A stretch of 64,000 nucleotides of DNA from Mycolicibacterium flavescens. GTDB lineage: Bacteria; Actinomycetota; Actinomycetes; Mycobacteriales; Mycobacteriaceae. The DNA lies in NCBI GenBank assembly GCA_900637135.1, contig LR134353.1, forward strand, positions 5,022,001 through 5,086,000, in the 5' to 3' direction. Shown piece after piece: positions 53,400 to 61,162 of this stretch. The notes beneath the pieces are model-generated. The model was not told the DNA's origin and ran no database searches. It worked only from the letters and a program-made list of their open reading frames with translations. How positions within the stretch are numbered: position 1 is the first letter of the stretch; each line of letters opens with the position of its first letter. Both the position numbers and the translations under genes were made by a program.

Positions 53400-53478
53400 C
53401 ACGAGCGCCTTTCGTTCGCGTGGAGCCGAGCGTAGCCGCCCGAAGGCGCCGCGACCTGCACTTCAGCTCAGGTGCCTG

Positions 53479-53516
53479 ACCACGATCGGATTATGGTATT
53501 TCCCATAATCGTGGTC
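53479..53516. promoter_or_regulatory. Nested inverted repeat upstream of the FadE5-like gene
   Basis: GATTATGG (53489-53496) and CCATAATC (53503-53510) form an 8-bp perfect inverted repeat with a 6-nt spacer. The outer arms GACCAC and GTGGTC continue the symmetry if 5 nt are bulged on the left. It lies about 80 nt before the FadE5-like start and is AT-rich against its surroundings. A regulator site or an RNA hairpin are both possible. Confidence 0.5.
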
Positions 53517-53540
53517 TGCGGCTCGGCAGGGTTGACGCCG

Positions 53541-53558
53541 CTAGACAAGCCCGTCTAG
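53541..53558. promoter_or_regulatory. TetR-type operator candidate
   Basis: CTAGAC (53541-53546) and GTCTAG (53553-53558) form a perfect inverted repeat with a 6-nt spacer. TAGAC-N6-GTCTA resembles operators of LmrA/YxaF-type TetR proteins, the type encoded just downstream at 53796. A TTGACG (53532-53537) lies next to it. Confidence 0.5.
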
Positions 53559-53600
53559 CTGGGCCGATCCAAGCCAAAGCTGTGATGTGGAATACATTGA

Positions 53601-53629
53601 TTGCTCCTTTGTGTTGACGGTTTTATGCT
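53601..53629 (+). promoter_or_regulatory. SigA-like promoter for the small ORF and tetR
   Basis: TTGCTC (53601-53606), 17-nt spacer, TATGCT (53624-53629). The transcript would start near 53636, about 20 nt before the ATG at 53656. Confidence 0.45.
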
Positions 53630-53655
53630 GTTCGTCATAGCCAGGGAGGCACCCG

Positions 53656-53787
53656 ATGTGGGTCATTGAAGTCAACGTCGCCGGATACCGGTTCACCCAT
53701 CGCGTGCACGACCGCCGGGTCTTCCGCTTCAGCCCCCGTACGTTCGGTTGGCGTCCGGCGCACCTGCGTCGCACGCCCGCAGCCTGA
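53656..53787 (+). CDS. 43-residue basic peptide, unknown
   Basis: ATG start with GGGAGG 7 nt upstream and a promoter about 20 nt further up. The peptide is rich in Arg, Val and Pro, with no membrane segment. It ends 8 nt before the likely tetR start, so it could serve as a leader that couples translation to tetR. I do not recognise a family. Confidence 0.4.
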   Translation: MWVIEVNVAGYRFTHRVHDRRVFRFSPRTFGWRPAHLRRTPAA

Positions 53788-53795
53788 TCGCCCCA

Positions 53796-54434
53796 TTGGA
53801 GGTTGACCTGTCTTCCATCGGGACGAAGACCGCCAACAAGCGCGGTTCGACGCGCACCAAGATGCTGATCGCCGCGGTCGAGGTGTTACGGGAGCGCGGC
53901 GCGGCAGGCGTCACGATCGACGAAGTGCTCGCCCGCAGCGGCGCGCCACGCGGATCGGTTTACTACCACTTCCCGGCGGGCCGCAACCAGATCCTGCGCG
54001 AGGCGCTGAGCTACGCCGGTGACGCGATCACCAAGGAGATCGACGAGGCAGCTGCCAAGGGCGGAATGCACCTGGTCCGCAACTTCGTGGCGTTCTGGGA
54101 GGAACTGCTCGTCGAGAGCGACTTCGTGGCCGGCTGCCCGGTGGTGGCGGCGGCGATCGGATCGGCTGCCGAGGAACCGCAGTTGACCAGCGTGGCGGGC
54201 AGCATCTTCGGCCACTGGCGTGACGCGCTGACCCGTGCCTTCGTCTCCGACGGCTTCGACGAGTCCGACGCGGCCTCCCTTGCGATCACCTGCATCGCGG
54301 CGCTGGAGGGCGCAGTGGTGCTGTGCCGGTCGACCCGCTCGGCCAACCCGCTCCACGATGTCGCGCAGCAGGTCGAATTCCTGATCAGGTCAAGGGATTT
54401 CATCCGCCGCTACGGCGTGCCCGACCGCAACTGA
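53796..54434 (+). CDS. TetR-family regulator, LmrA/YxaF type
   Basis: About 212 residues. The start is uncertain: a TTG at 53796 is used here, a TTG at 53748 is possible, and neither has a ribosome site. The helix-turn-helix (about residues 12-60) contains GAPRGSVYYHFPAGRNQILREAL, the mark of the LmrA/YxaF subgroup. The C-terminal ligand domain matches that subgroup as well. It probably represses the divergent FadE5-like gene and itself through the inverted repeats at 53479-53558. Its 3' end overlaps the convergent reductase gene by 25 nt. Confidence 0.85.
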   Translation: MEVDLSSIGTKTANKRGSTRTKMLIAAVEVLRERGAAGVTIDEVLARSGAPRGSVYYHFPAGRNQILREALSYAGDAITKEIDEAAAKGGMHLVRNFVAFWEELLVESDFVAGCPVVAAAIGSAAEEPQLTSVAGSIFGHWRDALTRAFVSDGFDESDAASLAITCIAALEGAVVLCRSTRSANPLHDVAQQVEFLIRSRDFIRRYGVPDRN

Positions 54435-54952
54435 GCCGAGCGCCATCGCGCGCAGACGAAGTCTCTGTTCACCGCCGCCTCGACCAGTTCCCATTCCGAA
54501 CGGATCGGCAGCACCGGCGAACCCGCGCCGAGCGAGCACGGCGCGTAGCTGACGATCATCTCGTCGATGAGATCCGCCTCGACGAACTGTCGCGCGGCAT
54601 CGCCGCCACCGACCACCCACACGTCCTTGTCCGCCGCGGCGGCGAGCAGTTCGGGATGCAGATCGGCGACGTCGCCGGCGAAGGTTTGCACATCGTGTCT
54701 GCGCTCGACGATGTGCGGTCGCCGCGTCAACACCCAGGACGGTTGCTCGTACATCCAGTCACCGGGCTGGTTGCGCACGATCCATTCGTAGGTCGCCGAA
54801 CCCATCACCACGGCGCCGATCGTGGCGATGAACTCGTCGTAGTGGAACGGTCCGTCCCGGTCGATGTCGCGCGATGTCAGCCAGTCCAGGCTGTCGTGTT
54901 CGTCGACGATGAAACCGTCCAAGCTGGCCGCCGTGTAGTACACCGTTGCCAA
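54410..54952 (-). CDS. RibD C-terminal/dihydrofolate reductase-like protein
   Basis: 180 residues with a TTG start placed 1 nt after the upstream stop; AGGGG lies about 9 nt before it. The DHFR-like fold is marked by SLDGFIVDE near residue 9, GSATYEWI near 50, and VWVVGGGDAARQF near 110, which bind NADPH. Proteins of this type are common in actinobacteria, and most have no known substrate. It is coupled to the AraC-DinB gene. Confidence 0.82.
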   Translation of the reverse strand: MATVYYTAASLDGFIVDEHDSLDWLTSRDIDRDGPFHYDEFIATIGAVVMGSATYEWIVRNQPGDWMYEQPSWVLTRRPHIVERRHDVQTFAGDVADLHPELLAAAADKDVWVVGGGDAARQFVEADLIDEMIVSYAPCSLGAGSPVLPIRSEWELVEAAVNRDFVCARWRSAQLRSGTP

Positions 54953-54953
54953 G

Positions 54954-55877
54954 TCAGTTGCCCCTCATCCACTCCAACGGATCCCCCATGCGGACGTCGA
55001 TCCCGTGGTGGGCCAGCATTCCTCGGGCCAGTCCGCGCCGGAGGGCTGCGTACTCCAACACGTGTGCGACGATGCCGTACAGCTGAAACGATTCGGGCGG
55101 ATCGCACAGCGCGTCGATGACGGTGTCCCCCATCCGACCGTCGGCGGCGTACTCGGAAACCATTGCCGTCCAGCGCTTTGCGATATCGTCGTGATGTCGA
55201 GCCAGCTGCGCGGCGGTGGTCGTTTCTCCTCGGGTGGCCGAGCGGTCAGGAAAGTCGCGTCCTTCGATCGTGGCCAGCCACACCTGCTTGGTCCAGACGA
55301 TCGCACCGAGCACCGCTCCGACACTGGGTTCGGGACCGTCCCAGTCGAGGACCACCTGCCCAGGCGAAATCTCCTCTTGCCACTGCTCTTTCGTCAGGTT
55401 GCGCGCGCAGTCGATCAGATACGCGGTGTCGGCGACGTCGTGCGCCACCATCAGTTGGGAGATGTCGGGCTCCTTCGCGTCCCCGGCGTTGTCGAGCCAC
55501 AGCGAGTGCGGCGGGTGGAAGTGAAGGCCGTTGGGCGCGGTCACCCGGAACTCGACGTCAGCGGCCCTCGACGGCGGCACACCGAAGGTGCGTCGGAAGG
55601 CGCGCGAGAACACCTCGACCGACGACCAGCCTTCGTCGGCCGCGACGGCAGTCACGCGCTCACCCTGCTGCAGTCGCCACGCTGCGCGTTCGAGCATGAT
55701 GCGGCGGCGCATCGCCGCGGGCGACTCGCCGGTCAGGCGGCGCACTTCCCGCGAGAAGTGGAATTCGGAGGCGTGCGTGCTGCGGGCCATGCGGTCCACC
55801 CCGCTGTTGTCGGCAGCGACGACCGCGTCGAGCAGTTCGCGCAGGCGGTCGCGGCGCGCTTCGGTGGTCACGATCAC
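54954..55877 (-). CDS. AraC-type regulator fused to a DinB-like domain
   Basis: 307 residues from the GTG at 55877 (a GTG 6 nt later is possible). The N-terminal AraC helix-turn-helix pair spans about residues 5-105 (FHFSREVRRLTGESPAAMRRRI and VFSRAFRRTFGVPPS). The C-terminal ~170 residues look like a DinB/YfiT four-helix domain (MVAHDVADTAYLI). This fusion is seen in other actinobacteria and may sense small thiols or stress, but the ligand is unknown. The reductase start follows its stop by 1 nt. Confidence 0.8.
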   Translation of the reverse strand: MIVTTEARRDRLRELLDAVVAADNSGVDRMARSTHASEFHFSREVRRLTGESPAAMRRRIMLERAAWRLQQGERVTAVAADEGWSSVEVFSRAFRRTFGVPPSRAADVEFRVTAPNGLHFHPPHSLWLDNAGDAKEPDISQLMVAHDVADTAYLIDCARNLTKEQWQEEISPGQVVLDWDGPEPSVGAVLGAIVWTKQVWLATIEGRDFPDRSATRGETTTAAQLARHHDDIAKRWTAMVSEYAADGRMGDTVIDALCDPPESFQLYGIVAHVLEYAALRRGLARGMLAHHGIDVRMGDPLEWMRGN

Positions 55878-55926
55878 CGAGTATGGTCGCGCCGCGGGCG
55901 TAAGAACATGACGATTCCTGCTGCGT

Positions 55927-56772
55927 TCAGCTGTCCAGCACCTCGTGCACCCGGGCTTCGATGTCGCGGTGGTCACCGAGGTCGGTCAGGTCGATCCCGA
56001 AGCGGCCGGTCAGTTCGGCGAGGACGTCGGCGGCGGTGTCGAGGCGCACTCGTTCGGTGTCTCCCCCGCTGTGGATGGCCAGGTTACGGCCGCGCAGGTT
56101 CCACCGCGCGTCGTCGGTGACCAGCGCCACCGACAGACCGGTGACAAATCCCGACTCGGGAAACGTTGACACGTACCAACTTCCGACCTGCAGGTCGATC
56201 TGCGGGCGCGGGTGGGTCTCGAACGTGTACAGCGGCTGCCACTGTCCGTGGATCTCGGCCTCCAACAGGAAGCCCTCGTCGTGCTCGCGCAGCCGGTAGG
56301 GCTCGTGGCGCGTCGCCTGCACGGGCCCGGCTTCGAGCCGGATCGGCGAGGTCAGCGTCTGCCCACCGAACCCGACGTCGACCAACCACGGTCCGTCGTC
56401 TGCCGGGACACGCACCGACAGCACCTGATGCGTCTGCGCGGGAAGTGCGCCCGACTGGTTCATCCACACCACCCGGCCCGCGAGCCGCTGCACGCCGTAG
56501 CCCAGCGCCTCGAGCACGTAACCCATCAGGCCGTTCTGCTCGTAGCAGTAACCGCCGCGGCGACGGCGCACGAGCTTGCGGGCCAGCGCCCCCGCACTGA
56601 GATCGACGACGGGAATGCCCAGGAGCGGATCGAGGTTCTCGAACGGGATCGACCGGTTGTGCGCCGCCACCAGGGCGCGCAGTGTGGACAGCGTCGGCTC
56701 CGTCGAGCCGGTGTAGCCGATCCGGTCCAGATAGGCCGCCACGTCGAGCGCGGCCGTCACGTCGGTTGCCAT
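55927..56772 (-). CDS. nat: Arylamine N-acetyltransferase
   Basis: 281 residues from the ATG at 56772. The catalytic triad is clear: C76 in RGGYCYEQNG, H115 in QTHQVLSV and D132 in LVDVGFGG, with spacing close to that of the M. tuberculosis enzyme. It transfers acetyl from acetyl-CoA to arylamines and hydrazines; the mycobacterial enzyme is linked to cholesterol breakdown and lipid composition. In M. tuberculosis nat lies next to the hsa cholesterol genes and not here, so the location is different. It is 49 nt from the AraC-DinB start. Confidence 0.92.
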   Translation of the reverse strand: MATDVTAALDVAAYLDRIGYTGSTEPTLSTLRALVAAHNRSIPFENLDPLLGIPVVDLSAGALARKLVRRRRGGYCYEQNGLMGYVLEALGYGVQRLAGRVVWMNQSGALPAQTHQVLSVRVPADDGPWLVDVGFGGQTLTSPIRLEAGPVQATRHEPYRLREHDEGFLLEAEIHGQWQPLYTFETHPRPQIDLQVGSWYVSTFPESGFVTGLSVALVTDDARWNLRGRNLAIHSGGDTERVRLDTAADVLAELTGRFGIDLTDLGDHRDIEARVHEVLDS

Positions 56773-56855
56773 GCCCACATCTTGCGACCTCAACGGCCGT
56801 TCAGGTCAACCGTTGCCGCGCGGCGGCGAGACTCCGCGCGGCAGCGCGGCCGAAC

Positions 56856-57191
56856 CTACGGCTTGCCGCGGGCCGGCGTCTGATTCGCGACGCCGTGCCG
56901 AAGCGGGGTGTTGGCCTGCGCGGCCGTCGACTCCTGCACGGGCGAACCGCCCGCCGTACCGCTCACCTCGGGCGCGTTGCTCGGGTCACCGGACGACGGC
57001 TCGGCGCCATGGGTCAACTCCTTGAGCCGCGCGTGCAGCACCTCGAGCACCGGGATGCGGTTGCCGTGCGCGGTCTCGTGGTCGAACACCGCCCGCAGCG
57101 CGGGCTCGTCGAGCGCGCGGATGCGGTGCCGCAGCTCGGTCAACGGCAGCTGGTCGTAGTCGGTGATCGGCAGGTCGTCGCTCTGCGCCAT
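56856..57191 (-). CDS. Small acidic protein, 111 residues, unknown
   Basis: ATG at 57191 with AAGGAG 7 nt upstream. The N-terminal half is predicted helical (LTELRHRIRALDEPALRAVFDHE). The C-terminal half is low complexity, rich in Ser, Pro, Thr and Gly. No membrane segment or signal peptide was seen. It lies 11 nt after the small membrane gene, so the two are probably one operon downstream of echA1. Function unknown. Confidence 0.65.
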   Translation of the reverse strand: MAQSDDLPITDYDQLPLTELRHRIRALDEPALRAVFDHETAHGNRIPVLEVLHARLKELTHGAEPSSGDPSNAPEVSGTAGGSPVQESTAAQANTPLRHGVANQTPARGKP

Positions 57192-57202
57192 GCGCTGTCT
57201 CC

Positions 57203-57409
57203 TTACAGGTGAGGTAGGCCGTCGGCCGGCGAGGGGATCGCTGTCCCCGACCCGTCGGCGCGTCCGCGATAACGGGCGATCACCGCGGCGACCGCTCCGA
57301 TACCGGCGAGCGCCAGCGTCGGCCACATCGCGGCCTGCACCAACCACACTCGTCGCTGCACCTTGAAGATGCGCTTCTGCGCGTTCCGCGCTCGGGACAA
57401 CGTTTCCAC
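57203..57409 (-). CDS. Small single-pass membrane protein, 68 residues
   Basis: GTG start at 57409. A basic amphipathic N-terminus (RARNAQKRIFKVQRRV) is followed by one hydrophobic helix (about residues 28-46, WPTLALAGIGAVAAVIA) and a polar tail. It is followed closely by the 111-residue gene. Likely a membrane-bound partner of that protein, which is inferred from position only. Confidence 0.55.
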   Translation of the reverse strand: METLSRARNAQKRIFKVQRRVWLVQAAMWPTLALAGIGAVAAVIARYRGRADGSGTAIPSPADGLPHL

Positions 57410-57446
57410 GTCTAACGGTTGCCCCGGGCGGCGGTTATGAAACCCG

Positions 57447-58220
57447 TTACGTTCCCGTCCACTTCGGCGCCCGCTTCTCGGCGAACGCGATCGCGCCTTC
57501 CTTGGCGTCGTTGGACATGAAGACCGGTCCGAAGATCTCGACCTGCTTCTTCCACATCTCCTGGGAGTTCCAGTCGCGCGACTCGACGATGATCCGCTTG
57601 GTCGCGGCCACCGCGAGCGGACCATTGGCGGTGATCTTCTCGGCGAAGGCGATCGCCGCCTCCAACGCCTGACCCGGTTCGGCGAGGACGTTGACCATGC
57701 CGAGGTCGTGGGCGCGCTGCGCGGACAGGCTCTCACCGGTCAACGCCAGTTCCATCGCGAGGCCGTAGGGAAGCCGCTGCGGCAACCGCAGCAGTCCGCC
57801 GCCGCCGGCGACCAGCCCGCGCTTGACCTCGGGAATGCCGAACGCGGATTCCTTCGACGCCACGATCAGGTCGGTGGCCAGCGCGAGCTCGCAGCCACCG
57901 GCGAGACAGTAGCCCTCCACCGCGGCGATGAGCGGCTTGGCGGGCGGGCGCTCGGTGAAGCCCAGGCCGCGGCCCTCGATGGCCACGTTCTCGCCGCGCG
58001 CGAACGCCTTGAGGTCCATGCCCGCGCTGAACGAGCCGCCGGCTCCGGTCAGGATGCCCACCGACAGGCCGGCATCGCCGTCGAGTCGGTCCATGGCGTC
58101 GGCAAGGCCGCGGCTGACGTCGGCGTTCACCGCGTTGCGGGCCTGCGGGCGGTTGATGGTGATGATCAGGATGCGGTCGCGCTGTTCGACAAGAACGACG
58201 GGTTCAGTGTTGTCACTCAC
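57447..58220 (-). CDS. echA1: Enoyl-CoA hydratase/isomerase EchA1
   Basis: 257 residues (Rv0222 is 262). Crotonase-fold features: RPQARNAV, the oxyanion-hole segments FSAGMDLKAF and AGGCELALATD, and GIPEVKRGL. It hydrates 2-enoyl-CoA in fatty acid or sterol side-chain breakdown. GTG start 7 nt after a TACGAT -10 (58233-58228), with no ribosome site, so probably leaderless. In M. tuberculosis it neighbours the Rv0223c aldehyde dehydrogenase; here seven genes separate them. Confidence 0.9.
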   Translation of the reverse strand: MSDNTEPVVLVEQRDRILIITINRPQARNAVNADVSRGLADAMDRLDGDAGLSVGILTGAGGSFSAGMDLKAFARGENVAIEGRGLGFTERPPAKPLIAAVEGYCLAGGCELALATDLIVASKESAFGIPEVKRGLVAGGGGLLRLPQRLPYGLAMELALTGESLSAQRAHDLGMVNVLAEPGQALEAAIAFAEKITANGPLAVAATKRIIVESRDWNSQEMWKKQVEIFGPVFMSNDAKEGAIAFAEKRAPKWTGT

Positions 58221-58250
58221 GAGGCCGATCGTAACGGTCCGCGGATGAGA

Positions 58251-59732
58251 TCATGCGGGCGCAGCGGGCGCGTGCACGCCGACCTCGGCGATCGCCGCAC
58301 GGTTCTGACCGTCGGCGGCGCCCAACTTCGTAATCCACACCACCACCCGCGCGACGGGCCGCGAGTCCGTCACGGGAATCCGCGTCACGCCGGGCTCCAC
58401 GGGTGTGGCGGGCGTGAGCTCGAAGGTGTCGGTCAGCGCCTTCGGGTCATCGGTCTTGTCGGTGCCGCGTACCTGGATCAGCGAGCCCGCGCTGTTCTGG
58501 TCGACGGTGACCGCGGTGATCGGCGTGGGTTCGCGCAACGAGATGAGCAGACCCACGCCGGGTTTGAATTTCGGAAACGGATCGGCGTCGTAGTAGCGGT
58601 CGGTCGACCAGGACGTCTCGGGCTTGGCGTCGATCGCCAATCCGGCATCGCCGGGGCTGTCCGGAGATCCGTCGGGGGAGAAGACGGTCGCCGCCTCCAA
58701 CGGGATGCGGTCGCCGGGAGCCAGTCCGCGCACGGTCTTGGTCTGCTCGGGCGGTGGGGGCGCCGCGGTCGTCGTCGGCACCAGCCCGAGCTTGTCCGCG
58801 TCCATCGCGACGTTGTCGTCGTTGGTCTCCAGCAGACCGTTGAGCGAGGAGCCCAGCGCCAGCATCCCGACCGCAACGATCGCCGCGGCGGCACCGAGGC
58901 CCGTGCGCAGGATGGCGCGGCGGGCCGCCTCCTTCTGTTCCTGGGGTCCGAAGTTGCGGAATTCGGCATAGCGTCCGGACTTGACAGTCGGCAGGGGCGG
59001 CATCACTCGGTGAGTCGACTCCATGTCAGACGCCGCAGCCTGCTCCAGCAATGTAAGAAGCGTTGCGGCGCTGTTGATTCCACCATTGTCCCGCAGGAGC
59101 GCCGAGGTTGTCGTGGAGATCAGGAAGGGGATCCGGGGATCGACTTCGGCCGGCTCCTCGGGTTGGGCCGCACCGTCCGGCCACTGGCCGAGCAGCAGCG
59201 TGTACAGGACGCAGCCGATCCCTCGGAGATCGGTCTGCGCGGTGGCCTCGGGAAGGATGGCGGGAAATGCCAGCGCCACGTGTCCGTCGGCACCCACCCG
59301 CAACCGCGCAGGATCGTCGACCGACAGCACGAGGCCCGCACGGTGTGCCGCCTCGGCGGCCGCGGCCAACGCTCGCGTCATGGCGGCGACGGACTCCGGC
59401 GCCTGTCCCTCGTCTGCGACGTCACGGAGGCTCTGCCCGGGAAGCCAGTCGGACGCCACGACACCGAAGGCTCCCGTATGCATCACCTCGAGCACCGGGG
59501 CGATACCCGCTGTGTCGAGGCCACGAAGCCGGATGGTGCGCGCGAGGATCTCGTGGACGAACTCGTCGGGCAATTCGTGCGCAACATCGACGACGGTCAG
59601 CGCGACATGCTGGCCCGAGGCGATGTCGAGCGCCTGCCAGAATTCCAGCAGCGGGCGGCTGCCGTGTGCGGCGAGCAGCCGGTAACGGCCCCCGATCGCC
59701 ATGCCGGGGATCAGTCGTTGACTTGTCGCCAT
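58251..59732 (-). CDS. Stand-alone MurJ/MviN-type pseudokinase with extracellular domain
   Basis: 493 residues. Residues 1-245 have a protein-kinase fold like the C-terminal part of Rv3910 (MviN/MurJ): RLIPGMAIGGRYRLL and FWQALDIASGQHVALTVVD. The ATP lysine, HRD and DFG motifs are all missing, so it is a pseudokinase. One membrane helix spans about 275-297, then a Pro-rich linker, then a 150-residue jelly-roll-like outer domain (ATVFSPDGSPDSPGDAGLAID, ETSWSTDRYYD). The lipid-flippase half of MurJ is absent. It lies downstream of an active-looking Ser/Thr kinase (113 nt). Probably a kinase-regulated cell-wall factor; this is inference. Confidence 0.8.
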   Translation of the reverse strand: MATSQRLIPGMAIGGRYRLLAAHGSRPLLEFWQALDIASGQHVALTVVDVAHELPDEFVHEILARTIRLRGLDTAGIAPVLEVMHTGAFGVVASDWLPGQSLRDVADEGQAPESVAAMTRALAAAAEAAHRAGLVLSVDDPARLRVGADGHVALAFPAILPEATAQTDLRGIGCVLYTLLLGQWPDGAAQPEEPAEVDPRIPFLISTTTSALLRDNGGINSAATLLTLLEQAAASDMESTHRVMPPLPTVKSGRYAEFRNFGPQEQKEAARRAILRTGLGAAAAIVAVGMLALGSSLNGLLETNDDNVAMDADKLGLVPTTTAAPPPPEQTKTVRGLAPGDRIPLEAATVFSPDGSPDSPGDAGLAIDAKPETSWSTDRYYDADPFPKFKPGVGLLISLREPTPITAVTVDQNSAGSLIQVRGTDKTDDPKALTDTFELTPATPVEPGVTRIPVTDSRPVARVVVWITKLGAADGQNRAAIAEVGVHAPAAPA

Positions 59733-59845
59733 CGCTCCGAACTTGCTCAACGGTCGCGGTCCGCCCTTCCGCTGCGGTGCGGAGGAAACCCGAGCCGACC
59801 CGATTGTCGACGGTGGATAGCCGCGGGGTGCGATGCCTAAACGCG

Positions 59846-61054
59846 TCAGTCGCCCTTCTTGCCGTTCCCGTTGCCCCGTCCGTTGCTATTGCCCGGGCCG
59901 CCCTTCTTCGGCGGCTTGGGCGGTTCGGGCTGCTCGAAGACGGGCGCCGGTGGCGGCAGCGGCGCGGCGCTGGTGGTCGGCGGGGGCGGTGGCGGCTGCG
60001 CCGGGGTGCTGGTGCTGACCTGTTGCGGCGGCTGCGTGGTCGACGACGGGTCGAGCGCCAAGGCGAGGCCGGCGACGACCAACGCGACGAACCCCGCGGC
60101 CGCGATCAGAAGCTTGCGCTCACGGCTCATCGGCCGCCGCCGCGGTGCGGGAGCGACGAAGTAGTTGGCGGAGGGCGCTAGCGGTTCGGCGAGGATCTTC
60201 GTGGCGGGTCGTGGCGCCGCTGCGGGTGCCGGTCCCATCATCGAGGGCGCGCCCATCAGCGCGGCGCGCATGTGCTCGGCGCTGGTGAACCGCTGGCTCG
60301 CGTCTCGGGCCATCGCCCGGTCGATCGTCGCGGCCAGCGCCGGGTCGATGTCGGGACGCACCACGCTGATCGGAGGCGGCGGTGCATCGAGGATGGCGTG
60401 CAGCAGGGCAGCGGGATTCTCCTGCGGGAACGGCCGCCGCCCGGTCAACGCCTCATAACCCATCACGCCAACGGCGTAGAGGTCGTCGGCGACCGAGGCC
60501 GGTGCGCCGGCGACCCGCTCCGGGCTCATGTAGGCCATCGTGCCGACGATCTGGCCGGTCGCGGTGAGCGCGGAGCCCGCCGTCTTGGCGATGCCGAAGT
60601 CGGCGACCTTCATCGCACCGCTGTTCGGCGCGATCAGCACGTTGCCCGGCTTGATGTCACGGTGGACGATGCCCGCCGCATGCGCGCAGCCCAGCGCGCC
60701 GAGCACGTCGTGCAGCATCGAGCGGACACGCGGTGGCGGCATCGGCCCCGTCTCGATCTCGTCCTGCAGCGTCCGTCCCGGCAGGCGCTCCATGACGATG
60801 AATGGGCTGCCGTCATGCTCGCCGCTGTCGTGCACCGACACGATGTTGGGGTGGTTCAGCCCCGCGGCGGCGCGGGCCTCCTCCTCGAACCGTCGCCGCA
60901 TATCGGTGTCGGCGGTGAACGCCGGATAGAGCAGCTTGATCGCCACCGGCCGGTGCAGCCGGGTGTCCCAGCCGTCGTGGACCTCGGCCATCCCGCCGCG
61001 ACCGAGTACACCTCGTAGTTCGTAGCGGTCCGCAAGTAGGTCGCGGCCGTCCAT
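59846..61054 (-). CDS. Transmembrane Ser/Thr protein kinase
   Basis: 402 residues from the ATG at 61054. The kinase domain (1-265) has the Gly-rich loop GRGGMAEV, K40, catalytic D133 in HRDIKPGN, D152 in DFG, and an activation loop with several Thr before GTMAYMSPE. One membrane helix lies near 310-332. The outside part is only ~70 residues, Pro-rich, and ends in Gly/Asn/Lys repeats, with no PASTA domain. A TACCTT -10 lies 6 nt before the ATG, so the mRNA is probably leaderless. The adjacent pseudokinase is the obvious candidate substrate, by analogy with PknB and MviN. Confidence 0.9.
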   Translation of the reverse strand: MDGRDLLADRYELRGVLGRGGMAEVHDGWDTRLHRPVAIKLLYPAFTADTDMRRRFEEEARAAAGLNHPNIVSVHDSGEHDGSPFIVMERLPGRTLQDEIETGPMPPPRVRSMLHDVLGALGCAHAAGIVHRDIKPGNVLIAPNSGAMKVADFGIAKTAGSALTATGQIVGTMAYMSPERVAGAPASVADDLYAVGVMGYEALTGRRPFPQENPAALLHAILDAPPPPISVVRPDIDPALAATIDRAMARDASQRFTSAEHMRAALMGAPSMMGPAPAAAPRPATKILAEPLAPSANYFVAPAPRRRPMSRERKLLIAAAGFVALVVAGLALALDPSSTTQPPQQVSTSTPAQPPPPPPTTSAAPLPPPAPVFEQPEPPKPPKKGGPGNSNGRGNGNGKKGD

Positions 61055-61060
61055 GCGGAT

Positions 61061-61066
61061 AAGGTA
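61061..61066 (-). promoter_or_regulatory. -10 for the leaderless kinase transcript
   Basis: TACCTT in minus-strand sense, 6 nt before the ATG at 61054. Confidence 0.45.
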
Positions 61067-61122
61067 GCCGCACCCCCTTGAGCGCAAACGCTCGCCGTTT
61101 GTCCTGCACAGGGGCGCTCCGC

Positions 61123-61141
61123 TAAACTAGAACACGTTTCA
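61123..61141 (+). promoter_or_regulatory. KstR-type box in front of the acyltransferase gene
   Basis: TAGAACACGTTTCA (61128-61141, sharing its first T with the TAAACT) fits TNNAACNNGTTNNA at every fixed base and is very close to the symmetrical KstR site TAGAACACGTTCTA. A -10-like TAAACT (61123-61128) adjoins it, so the box would cover the transcription start. The GTG start is at 61163. Confidence 0.65.
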
Positions 61142-61162
61142 GTTCCGATCAGAGGGGGTGCG

